From the NCBI RefSeq assembly GCF_900114455.1, contig NZ_FOTC01000003.1:1-64000 (forward strand): a stretch of DNA of 64,000 nucleotides, written 5' to 3'. Origin of the DNA: Halogranum rubrum (GTDB taxonomy: Archaea > Halobacteriota > Halobacteria > Halobacteriales > Haloferacaceae). The position numbers and the translations under genes are program-made. Positions 23,851-31,055 of this stretch are shown piece after piece. The notes beneath the pieces were generated by a model, which was given only the letters and a program-made list of their open reading frames with translations, made no database searches and was not told the origin of the DNA. Numbering within the stretch: the first letter of the stretch is position 1; each line of letters starts with the position of its first letter.

Positions 23851-25329
23851 TCAGAACACGTCGGCGGCGTCGATGGTCCCCTCACGGAGCGTTCCACGGA
23901 CAGTGACCTCTTCGCCGAGCCGAAGCTTCGCGTCGGTCTGGACGCTCCGCGTCTTCGTTCCGTTGTCGAGAACGACGGGGTTGCCAGCCTGAACGACTGT
24001 CCCGGTGAACTCCACCGTCTCGCCGTCGGCGTCGGCGGCGTCGGACGTCTCGTCGGCCTTCGTCGCGACGGCTGCGGCCGCGCCGGACCCGCTCGCACTC
24101 TCACCCTCGCCAGCGGCGGCCGCTGCGTCGGCGCTCGTCGCGTTCGAAGCGCCGTCGCCGCCGAAGGCGTCGAGTCCCTGTTCGGCGGAGGCCGAGTCGC
24201 TCTCGTCGTCGCCGCCGATGCTGTCGCGCGTGACGCTCACCGTCGAGCGCCATCCGGCGGAGGCTTCCAGGTCCTCTTGCCAGCCGTCTTTGATTTCGAC
24301 GTCCGTGAGGACGACGTGGTCGGCGAGGTCGACGTCGGTGTCGGCCTTCTCGCCCCAGAGAGCGACCCGAATCTCACCCGTGTCGTCCTTGACGCGGATG
24401 TTTCGCACTTGGCCCTGCGACCCGTCGTCGCGGTCGAACGTTCGCTTCGGGTCGGTCTCGATGACGCCGCCCGCGATGTCGACCGTCTGGCCGATCTCCA
24501 AGTCCTCGATGTCGGCGGTGTCGGGGACGTACTGGACCTCCTCGTCGAGTTCCTCGACCGCACCGCGCGACCCGACGTGAAGTTCGAGCGACCCGTCTCG
24601 CTCGCGAACGTAGCCGTCGACGACTTCGACCGTCACGCCGGTAGCGAGTTCGTCGGCCCGGTCGGCCTGCTCGTCCCACAGGGTGACGCGCACGCGTCCC
24701 GTCTCGTCGCCGACGGTGAGGTTGGCGACGCGGCCCTCGGAGCCGTCGTCGCGGTCGAACGTCCGAATCTCGGAGGTGTCGAGCACCTTGCCTTTGAGGT
24801 TCACGTCGGAGAGACCGAGCGAGAGGTCTTCGACGCGGTAGGTGTCGAGCACCTGTACGTCGACGTCCTCGCCGGGAGCGGGTTCGGCCTTGTCGACGCT
24901 GACTTCGACGCCGTTGAACCCGTCTTTCGGGCGACCTGCGAGACGCAGTACCTCACCGACTTCGAGCGTGTCGACCACGTCGGCGGCCATCTCGTCCCAA
25001 AACGAGATTCGCACGCGACCCGTCGAGTCGGCGACTTCGACGTTGACGACGCGCCCGTCCTCGTCTTCACCGTCGCGCTCGAAGGTCCGGAGTTCGCCGA
25101 TGCTGACGACTTTCGCGAGGAACTTCACCTCGTCCATGCCCGGTTCGATGTCCGCGATGCCGCTCACCTCGCCACCCTGGTCTGTCAGTTCGTGGGCGAT
25201 GAGCATCGCTGCGGTCTCGTCGTCGGCGAGACCGCCCATCTGTTCGACTTTGTCGTTGACTGCCGCCTCGAATTCCTCGAAAGAAACCTCCGTGTCGAGG
25301 TCCTCGTAGACGTCCTCTATCGCGCCCAT
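23851..25329 (-). CDS. rpa2: Replication protein A, multi-OB-fold ssDNA-binding protein
   Basis: The 492-residue protein carries at least three similar OB folds: about 60-150, 165-255 and 270-365, each with the pattern ELRTFERDGEDEDGRVVN... RISFWDE, IRTFDRDDGSEGRVAN... RVTLWDE and KRTFDRDDGSQGQVRN... RVALWGE. An Ala/Ser/Asp-rich linker (about 385-440) leads to a fourth, shorter OB-like domain (TVEFTGTVVQAGNPVVLDNG). It coats single-stranded DNA in replication and repair. Start ATG 25329 (MGAIEDVYEDL). In H. volcanii the equivalent RPA2 lies beside hstA and hdaI, as here. Confidence 0.88.
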   Translation of the reverse strand: MGAIEDVYEDLDTEVSFEEFEAAVNDKVEQMGGLADDETAAMLIAHELTDQGGEVSGIADIEPGMDEVKFLAKVVSIGELRTFERDGEDEDGRVVNVEVADSTGRVRISFWDEMAADVVDTLEVGEVLRLAGRPKDGFNGVEVSVDKAEPAPGEDVDVQVLDTYRVEDLSLGLSDVNLKGKVLDTSEIRTFDRDDGSEGRVANLTVGDETGRVRVTLWDEQADRADELATGVTVEVVDGYVRERDGSLELHVGSRGAVEELDEEVQYVPDTADIEDLEIGQTVDIAGGVIETDPKRTFDRDDGSQGQVRNIRVKDDTGEIRVALWGEKADTDVDLADHVVLTDVEIKDGWQEDLEASAGWRSTVSVTRDSIGGDDESDSASAEQGLDAFGGDGASNATSADAAAAAGEGESASGSGAAAAVATKADETSDAADADGETVEFTGTVVQAGNPVVLDNGTKTRSVQTDAKLRLGEEVTVRGTLREGTIDAADVF

Positions 25330-25503
25330 AATCGTGTAGCCAAGCAAGGTGAGAGCGCGCTTAAGCGTTTTCTTTGCCAAAATGGGTCGTCGCCGTCGGG
25401 CGGTTTCTTTCGCCACTGAGTCGCCCGATTCGGTGTCGATACCATAGGCCGTCTGGTCCCGCTCTCCGACAAAAAGGTTCGCCTGCGTGCTGACACGTCG
25501 AGA

Positions 25504-26016
25504 CTACTGGTCGGCAGTCGTCACCGTCGTCTGCTCGCCCATGCTGTCGTGGACGACTTCGACCGTCGACGGAAGCGAGTCGTCGAAGGAGATGGTGGCC
25601 TCGTACTTCCGCTGGACGAGCGCCTGCGTACAGGCACCGTCGCCCTCTGCTTCGGTGGTGACGACGACGCGCAGCGCTCCGTCTTCGACCGTTGCATCCT
25701 GCAGGACTGGTTGGTGGCAGCCGTTCGGCCCTTGAATACAGCCAGTGACGACGACGTCGGGCGACTCGAAGGCGACGCTCGCCGTACCCGAGTCCGAACA
25801 GTCACCCATCGCTTCGAGAGTCGTCGACGCAACTGATGGGGCGCTCGGCGTCGCCGTTGGTGTCGCGGTCGGTGACGTCGTCGGTTCGTCCGACGCCGTC
25901 GACTCGTTCTCGTCCGAGTCACTTCCACCGGTGTCACCGCCGCCTGCGAGGCATCCTGCGCTCGCACTCACACTCAGTGTTGCTACGGCCGTCGTCAGGA
26001 ACGCTCGTCGGTTCAT
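25504..26016 (-). CDS. Predicted Tat lipoprotein, function unknown
   Basis: From ATG 26016 (MNRRAFLTTAVATLSVSASA) the signal has twin arginines and the lipobox SAGC, followed by Gly/Asp/Ser- and Thr/Pro-rich linker sequence to about residue 70. The 100-residue mature domain has four Cys (GDCSD, TGCIQGPNGCH, GACTQ) and a beta-rich pattern, probably a disulfide-stabilised extracytoplasmic domain of 170 residues total. No close family was recognised. Upstream codons from 26124 are discounted because they would precede the signal. Confidence 0.78.
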   Translation of the reverse strand: MNRRAFLTTAVATLSVSASAGCLAGGGDTGGSDSDENESTASDEPTTSPTATPTATPSAPSVASTTLEAMGDCSDSGTASVAFESPDVVVTGCIQGPNGCHQPVLQDATVEDGALRVVVTTEAEGDGACTQALVQRKYEATISFDDSLPSTVEVVHDSMGEQTTVTTADQ

Positions 26017-26259
26017 ATCTGTTAATTCGGTGGTAATTCTAAAGAGCTTTTGAAGGCACAAACAGCTCTTTGTCTCTCTGCTCGCTTCCCGAAGACTCCC
26101 TTTCGAGTACGTCATCTCAGGCACACGAGGGCAACGCCGTCGTGCGATTCTCTACCGTGTGTCCGTACACTCACACGGCGACTATACCGAGGTGCTTAAG
26201 TAAATGGGTCGAATTGGTTGAGTTGCAGACGCAGTGCGAGACTGCGTGTATGCACACAA

Positions 26260-26332
26260 GTCCTGGTAGGGTAGTGGACTATCCTCTTGGCTTGCGGAGC
26301 CAGGGACCGGAGTTCAAATCTCCGTCAGGACG
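26260..26332 (+). tRNA. tRNA-Arg (GCG)
   Basis: A 73-nt cloverleaf with acceptor GTCCTGG/TCAGGAC (one G-U), discriminator G, and anticodon arm TTGGC-TTGCGGA-GCCAG, giving anticodon GCG. T-arm GGAGTTCAAATCTCC. The 3' part of this tRNA is repeated twice downstream. Confidence 0.9.
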
Positions 26333-26844
26333 TCATTCTCTAGGAGACTACCACCACGAGAGCCCTCTGTGGCTCTCGTCCGTGTCGTCTCCCGTGCCGA
26401 CTCGACACGGAGATTTGAGCAGCGAACGAAGCCGAGCGTATGCGAGGCGAAGTGAGTGAGTTCAAATCTCCGTCAGGACGTTCGTTTCATCACCGGCGGC
26501 TTTGCCGCCGGTTTTCAGCGGGACCAACGGTCCCGCGCCATTCACGACCTGACTTGCCCCACGCTCGCGTCCGCTCGCGTGGGACTCCGTCAGGACGGTC
26601 AGTTCCGTCACCGACAGCTTCACCGCTAGTTTTCAGTGGAACAATCGGTCCTGCAAACCTGTCTGATCTGCCAACTCGACAGCCGTTGCTCGCAAACGTG
26701 TACCCTCGAACCCTCACGAGCAGCGCAGTTGCTGTCAACAGTGTCGATGGCTCATCGATCGTGGATCGTCGGTGAACCGCCTGTGTCGTCGCTCAGGACG
26801 TACTCGGTGGCGGCGCGACGAGTTCGGGAAGGCGCGGTGGAGGG
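26333..26844. other. tRNA-Arg downstream region with 3'-end echoes and hairpins
   Basis: No gene is supported. AGTTCAAATCTCCGTCAGGA plus CG (about 26460-26481) repeats the tRNA-Arg T-arm and acceptor end, and ACTCCGTCAGGACGG (26583-26597) repeats its last bases. The first echo is followed by two perfect hairpins, ACCGGCGGC-TTT-GCCGCCGGT (26492-26512) and GCGGGACC-AAC-GGTCCCGC (26518-26536). A decayed copy of the same hairpin block follows the second echo (about 26605-26655). Confidence 0.65.
26460..26481 (+). repeat. tRNA-Arg 3'-end echo
   Basis: About 22 bp identical to the 3' end of the tRNA-Arg gene at 26311-26332, preceded by GAACGAAGCCGAGCG and GAAGTGAGTGA-type sequence. It looks like an att duplication left by integration at the tRNA gene, but its function is unknown. 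Confidence 0.7.
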
Positions 26845-27093
26845 TCAGTTCTCGTGACCGTGGCGGCGGGGAACGTCTCGTTCAGGACTGCGGCGGGTGA
26901 CACTCGGGCGGGTCGAGGTGCTCAGTCGCTTCGGGAGGCGACGACCCGACAGGCGGAGGCGTCGACTGCGTTTCGGCGCAGGTTGCTGCTTGACCAGCCA
27001 CGCGTCGTGGCAGTCGGGGCAGTAGTAGCCGTGATACCGGTTCGTGTTCAGGTACGCGGCTCCGCAGTCGATGCAGGTCGGGTGAAGAGTCAT
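26845..27093 (-). CDS. Small zinc-finger protein
   Basis: From ATG 27093 the 82-residue product begins MTLHPTCIDCGAAYLNTNRY and continues YYCPDCHDAWL: two CxxC knuckles 19 residues apart, a typical short zinc ribbon. The rest is a strongly basic tail (KRSRRLRLSGRRLPKRL), unusual for a halophilic protein and suggestive of nucleic-acid binding. A TATA-like TATATAG lies at 27172-27180 on the minus strand, implying a leader of about 55-60 nt. Confidence 0.6.
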   Translation of the reverse strand: MTLHPTCIDCGAAYLNTNRYHGYYCPDCHDAWLVKQQPAPKRSRRLRLSGRRLPKRLSTSTRPSVTRRSPERDVPRRHGHEN

Positions 27094-27273
27094 CGGCCGA
27101 CACCCGAACGAGTCGTTCGAAGGGCGATACTTGCCATGTGTTATCACACAGGTTACTGTCGGTCGCGGAACTATATATGTATTCTCTCTCTTACCAGTCG
27201 GTAGGAGTACGCTAACCCCCGCCGACGGCGTCACGAAGCGTTATTGCCGTCCATCGAAAACACTCGACGAGCG

Positions 27274-27933
27274 ATGGAACGCACAGACGTGCCGAGTGAG
27301 ACGAACGAACACGAGTCGATAGACGACGCGCTTCGAGCGGGAGTCGCACTCTACAACGACGGTGAGCATCACGCCGCCCACGACGCGTGGGAGGACCACT
27401 GGCTCGAACTGGAGAAGGGGTCCGACGACGAACAGTTCCTCCACGGGCTGATTCAGTTTACCGCGGCTATCTACCACGCCCGGCGCGGCAACTGGTCGGG
27501 CGCGACGGGTCTCGCCGAGAGCGCAACCGAGTATCTCACCGCGCTGCCAACTCCCTACCGCGGTGTCGACGTCGACGCCGTTCGCACGTCGCTCCGGTCG
27601 CTCCGCAGCGACCCCGAGCGTATCGAACGTGGACGACCGCCCGCACTCACTGTCGACGGTGACGTACTGACCGCTCGTGACCTCGACTTCGACGTCGCTG
27701 CGGTGGCCGCGGCAGTCATCGCCGAAGAGTACGACCGATACGACGAAGCCGTCGTCGACGCGGGAATCGGGTTCGCACGCGAGGAGTTGGGCGGGGCACA
27801 GACCCGCTACATCACCTTCGTGATGGACTTTGCCGCCGACGCCGTGCACCGAGACATCATCTATCAACGGTTGGCAGAACACGTCGAGCGACGAGAGCAG
27901 CGAGCGAACGACGTCACCGGGTTGTTCGACTGA
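27274..27933 (+). CDS. DUF309 family protein
   Basis: The 219-residue protein has the DUF309 signature near its N-terminus: ALRAGVALYNDGEHHAAHDA followed by WEDHWLELEKGSDDEQFLHG and LIQFTAAIYHARRGN. The all-helical domain with conserved His residues is of unknown biochemical function. The C-terminal half (about 120-219) is a haloarchaeal extension. I start it at ATG 27274; the upstream TTG-started frame from 27244 adds unconserved residues. Confidence 0.8.
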   Translation: MERTDVPSETNEHESIDDALRAGVALYNDGEHHAAHDAWEDHWLELEKGSDDEQFLHGLIQFTAAIYHARRGNWSGATGLAESATEYLTALPTPYRGVDVDAVRTSLRSLRSDPERIERGRPPALTVDGDVLTARDLDFDVAAVAAAVIAEEYDRYDEAVVDAGIGFAREELGGAQTRYITFVMDFAADAVHRDIIYQRLAEHVERREQRANDVTGLFD

Positions 27934-28003
27934 GCGAGAGGCGGAGAGGGGAACGGAGGAGAGACGAGAAGACGGCGCGGAGGAGAGTGATGCAGAGCGC
28001 GGG

Positions 28004-28783
28004 TTACTGGTTCTTCGGGTGCTGTTCGAACTCTGCGGAGTTGTCGACGGGGTCGTAGCCGAGTACCTCGCGCGCCCGGTCGATGGAGTAGTACTTGCGT
28101 TCGTTGTCGCTGATGCCGTAGACGACTTCGTAGCCGTAGTCGGCCTGTAGACAGCGGTCGAAGAGGTGCGCACAGTCACGGTAGGAGAGCCACATCGCCT
28201 GTCCGCGTTCGTAGTTCCACGGCGGGTGACCGCGAGTGAGGTTGCCGATTCGGACGCAGACGACCGAGAGGTCGAAGTGGTCGTGGTAGTAGCGTCCGAG
28301 CGTCTCACCGGCGGCTTTGCTCACGCCGTAGAGGTTACTCGGGCGGGGGGCTTCCGACCCGTTGAGTCGGTACTCGTCGTGCGGGCGATACAGGTCGGGC
28401 GTTCGGTCGTCTGTCTCGTAGGCACCGACTGCGTGGTTCGACGAGGCGAAAGCGACTTTCTTCACGCCCGCTTCGACGGCGGCCGCGAACACGGTGTGCG
28501 TCCCGTCGATGTTGTTCCGGAGGACGCTGTCCCACGGCGCTTCGGGACGGGGGTCACCCGCGAGGTGGATAATCGCCTCGACTCCGTCGACGGCCTCTCG
28601 CATGGCGTCGTCGTCGGTGACGTCGGCGACGTAGACGGCGTCGTCGTCGACGCCCTCGGGGATCTTCTCTTTCGGAAGCGGTTCACGGTCGAGCAGTCGC
28701 CAGTCGTAGTCGTCGGCGAGGTCGCGCAGGATGGCCTGTCCAACGCGCCCGCCGGCACCCGTCAGCAGAACCGGGTCGTCCAT
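28004..28783 (-). CDS. azf: NAD-dependent glucose-6-phosphate dehydrogenase (SDR type)
   Basis: The 259-residue protein is an extended short-chain dehydrogenase: Rossmann motif TGAGGRVG (8-15), Ser115, Tyr152 and Lys156 (LYGVSKAAGE). It matches the haloarchaeal 'zwischenferment' Azf, which oxidises glucose 6-phosphate to 6-phosphogluconolactone with NAD+ in the oxidative pentose phosphate pathway and is unrelated to bacterial Zwf. The assignment rests on overall sequence recognition (APWDSVLRNNIDGT, FASSNHAVGAYETDD); a sugar-nucleotide epimerase of the same superfamily is the alternative. Confidence 0.78.
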   Translation of the reverse strand: MDDPVLLTGAGGRVGQAILRDLADDYDWRLLDREPLPKEKIPEGVDDDAVYVADVTDDDAMREAVDGVEAIIHLAGDPRPEAPWDSVLRNNIDGTHTVFAAAVEAGVKKVAFASSNHAVGAYETDDRTPDLYRPHDEYRLNGSEAPRPSNLYGVSKAAGETLGRYYHDHFDLSVVCVRIGNLTRGHPPWNYERGQAMWLSYRDCAHLFDRCLQADYGYEVVYGISDNERKYYSIDRAREVLGYDPVDNSAEFEQHPKNQ

Positions 28784-28876
28784 TCAGGAGCATATTGGTT
28801 CGTCAGAGGCTAAGTAACGTCCGGTTCTCCCCTACGACTCGACAGAATTTAGCGACCTGCAGTCGACTCAGTAGCC

Positions 28877-29221
28877 ATGCCGACAGACGCACAGGAGGCG
28901 TGTTTCGAGGCGGGTATCAAGTTCGGGACGCTCTATCACCAGTTCGCCGGCACGCCGGTCAGTCCCGCGTCGTCGCACAGTCTGGAGACGGCGATGGCCG
29001 AAGCCATCGAGAATCAACCACACTGTGCGGCCGTCTCCGTCGATATCCTCGACGAGGTGCTCGAAGAGACGCTCGCTGGACAATCAGCAGACTACACAGA
29101 ACTCACGGGACGCTTCATGGAAGTCGAGATGCGCATCGAGTACGACGGGGTGACTGTCCACACACGCATGGAGATGGACGGCGACTACCCGTTGATGAAA
29201 CTCGTGTCTGTCGACGAATAG
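28877..29221 (+). CDS. mptD: Archaeal dihydroneopterin aldolase MptD
   Basis: The 114-residue product begins MPTDAQEACFEAGIKFGTLYHQFAGTPVS... matching archaeal MptD (former DUF381) in length and in the EAGIKFGTLYHQF and MEVEMRIEYDG tracts. MptD cleaves 7,8-dihydroneopterin in the pterin route to methanopterin or folate-type cofactors. It is divergent from azf with 93 bp between starts. The assignment is by family similarity; active-site residues were not checked individually. Confidence 0.72.
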   Translation: MPTDAQEACFEAGIKFGTLYHQFAGTPVSPASSHSLETAMAEAIENQPHCAAVSVDILDEVLEETLAGQSADYTELTGRFMEVEMRIEYDGVTVHTRMEMDGDYPLMKLVSVDE

Positions 29222-29284
29222 GTGCCACGAGTTCGACCATCTCGGCGGGCGACCCGACTGATTACACTTTCACTTTCGGGCACG

Positions 29285-29292
29285 TTTTTAAA
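29285..29292 (+). promoter_or_regulatory. TATA box for the DUF5790 gene
   Basis: TTTTTAAA lies 25-32 bp before the ATG at 29317, so the transcript is predicted to be leaderless. Confidence 0.55.
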
Positions 29293-29316
29293 TGGAGGAA
29301 GGACAAAAGAAGGGTT

Positions 29317-29850
29317 ATGAGTAGTCAGTCGACGCTCGAAAACGACGACCTGTTCGGCGAAGCGGCGGCCGAGATGCGCGCGGATGTCGAAACGCATCTC
29401 CAGCAGGCGTGGGACGAACTGCCGGACAGCGACGACGTCTGGAACACAGAGGCTGACAACGTCCTCGGTGTACTCAACGGACTCCGCTCGGCGCTCGACG
29501 CTGGCGAAGCCGAGAAACATCTCCACCAGGCGAAGAAGTGGTACACGATGGGCGAACGTGCGGACGCCTTCGAGGACGCCGACGACCTCGTCGAGGAGAT
29601 TCAAGCGATAGAGGAGGTCATCGAGATGCTCGACGACGCCCGCGAACAGGTCGGCGGGCTGACGAGCACGATGCCGCAACTCCGCTCGGCGCTCGACGAC
29701 GCGGGCGTGGACGCGGACGACAGCGAGGACGCTGACGACGAGGACGAAGAGTCGGAGGCCGACGCGGAAGAGAGTGAAGCCGAGGACGACGACGAAGATG
29801 ACGACGAAGACGAAGGCGACGAGGACGACGAGGACGAAGACGACGAGTAA
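29317..29850 (+). CDS. DUF5790 family protein, acidic tail
   Basis: The 177-residue protein has a helical N-terminal domain (about 8-125; TLENDDLFGEAAAEMRADVE, EVIEMLDDAREQVGGLTST) and an extreme Asp/Glu tail of about 50 residues (EDDDEDDDEDEGDEDDEDED). The domain matches a conserved haloarchaeal family of unknown function. The long poly-acidic end is typical of halophile proteins but unusually extended. The TATA at 29285 supports this start over a long overlapping frame beginning at 28795. Confidence 0.75.
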   Translation: MSSQSTLENDDLFGEAAAEMRADVETHLQQAWDELPDSDDVWNTEADNVLGVLNGLRSALDAGEAEKHLHQAKKWYTMGERADAFEDADDLVEEIQAIEEVIEMLDDAREQVGGLTSTMPQLRSALDDAGVDADDSEDADDEDEESEADAEESEAEDDDEDDDEDEGDEDDEDEDDE

Positions 29851-29866
29851 GCCCCGGTAACACTCC

Positions 29867-30604
29867 TCAGCGGTGGTCGGGACGAGCGACGTCTCGCGTA
29901 GCGACTGCTTCGAGGAGTGCCACGAGTGACTCACAGGCGAGCGTCAACAACGTCTCGCCACGCTCGGCGTCGCCGTCGGCCGGGTCACCGACGACGCCGT
30001 TCTCGGAGAACTCTGCCGAGTCGTGCGCGAGATTGACGTGTGACTTCCAGTCGCCCCAGCGGTCTGCGGCCCCGGCACGAGCCTCTTCGATTCGGTCTTC
30101 GTGGACCGTCTCCGGCGCGATGTGACGCAGTAGCGCCGTCTCCAGTGGCCCACCGTGTCCCATATCTGCGGCGTGTTCACCGACCGCTTCGAACCAGGTG
30201 AAGGCGACGGCGTAGGCGTCGTCGTGGCGCGTGATAGTCCCTGTAACTTCTCGGAGGGCATCGACGTTACCGCCGTGGCCGTTGACGACGACGACTCGGT
30301 CGAAGCCGTGACTGGCGAGACTCTGGACGGTCTCGCGGACGTACGACCGGAACGTCTCGGGAGAGACCCACAGCGTCCCCGTGAACTGGCGGTGCTCTTC
30401 GGCGATTCCGACAGGGATGGCTGGGGCGACGACCACCTCGTCGTCGTAGGCGTCGACGGCCGCGTCGGCGACGGCGGCGGCCGTCACCGTGTCGGTTCCG
30501 AGCGGTGCGTGTGGTCCGTGTTGTTCGGTACTCCCGACTGGGAGCACGGCGAGGTCGGTGTCGCAGGCGTCGACGTCGGTCCACGTCGCCTCTGTGAGGT
30601 GCAT
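29867..30604 (-). CDS. Creatininase-family amidohydrolase (ArfB/MftE-like)
   Basis: The 245-residue protein begins MHLTEATWTDVDACDTDLAV and has the metal-binding motifs of creatininase folds: GSTEQHGPHAPLGTD (Glu and His ligands, then Asp), and VNGHGGNVDAL. Related archaeal enzymes deformylate FAPy, an intermediate of riboflavin and F420 biosynthesis (ArfB), while others act on creatinine or mycofactocin; the substrate is not decidable here. Start ATG 30604. It is convergent with the DUF5790 gene. Confidence 0.75.
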   Translation of the reverse strand: MHLTEATWTDVDACDTDLAVLPVGSTEQHGPHAPLGTDTVTAAAVADAAVDAYDDEVVVAPAIPVGIAEEHRQFTGTLWVSPETFRSYVRETVQSLASHGFDRVVVVNGHGGNVDALREVTGTITRHDDAYAVAFTWFEAVGEHAADMGHGGPLETALLRHIAPETVHEDRIEEARAGAADRWGDWKSHVNLAHDSAEFSENGVVGDPADGDAERGETLLTLACESLVALLEAVATRDVARPDHR

Positions 30605-30703
30605 ACCGACCGCAGACGGGCGAGTGGCTTGTAAGCCTCGGTGACGGTGAGAGATAGAAACGGCCACAGCCGGTTTCAACGACGCCGACGTAGGTCGACC
30701 TGT

Positions 30704-31021
30704 ATGACCGACAGCGATTCTGACGACCGTGAGCAGGGTATCGACTTCGGTGACTTGGAAGACGAACTCGAATCGCACGACTATCCGGTGGCGAAAGACG
30801 ACCTCGTCGAGGAGTACGGCGACCGAGAACTCGACCTTCCGGAAGGGTCGACGACGTTCGGAGAGATTCTCGATGGGTACGAACCGACAGACGGTGACTT
30901 CGAGAGCGCCGACGACGTCCGCTCGGCCGTGATGAACATGGTCGGCGACGACGCGGTCGGTCCGGAAGGCTACAGTGACCGCGGGACCGGAACCGACGAG
31001 GACGAGAGCGGCGCAGTCTGA
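30704..31021 (+). CDS. DUF5789/DUF2795-like small protein
   Basis: The 105-residue acidic protein contains LEDELESHDYPVAKDDLVEE and YGDRELDLPEGSTTFGEIL, a pattern of small haloarchaeal proteins in the DUF5789 group, in which a short helical domain includes a conserved Tyr-Pro. I use ATG 30704 (MTDSDSDDREQ); an in-frame ATG at 30641 would add an Arg-rich non-halophilic stretch. Function unknown. Confidence 0.7.
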   Translation: MTDSDSDDREQGIDFGDLEDELESHDYPVAKDDLVEEYGDRELDLPEGSTTFGEILDGYEPTDGDFESADDVRSAVMNMVGDDAVGPEGYSDRGTGTDEDESGAV

Positions 31022-31055
31022 GCGAACACGGCGTTTCGAGCAGTCTCTTTTCGAA

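Noticed and set aside
23785-25419. A 544-codon plus-strand frame opposite rpa2
   Set aside because: Val/Asp/Arg-rich shadow of the RPA2 gene with no recognisable fold.
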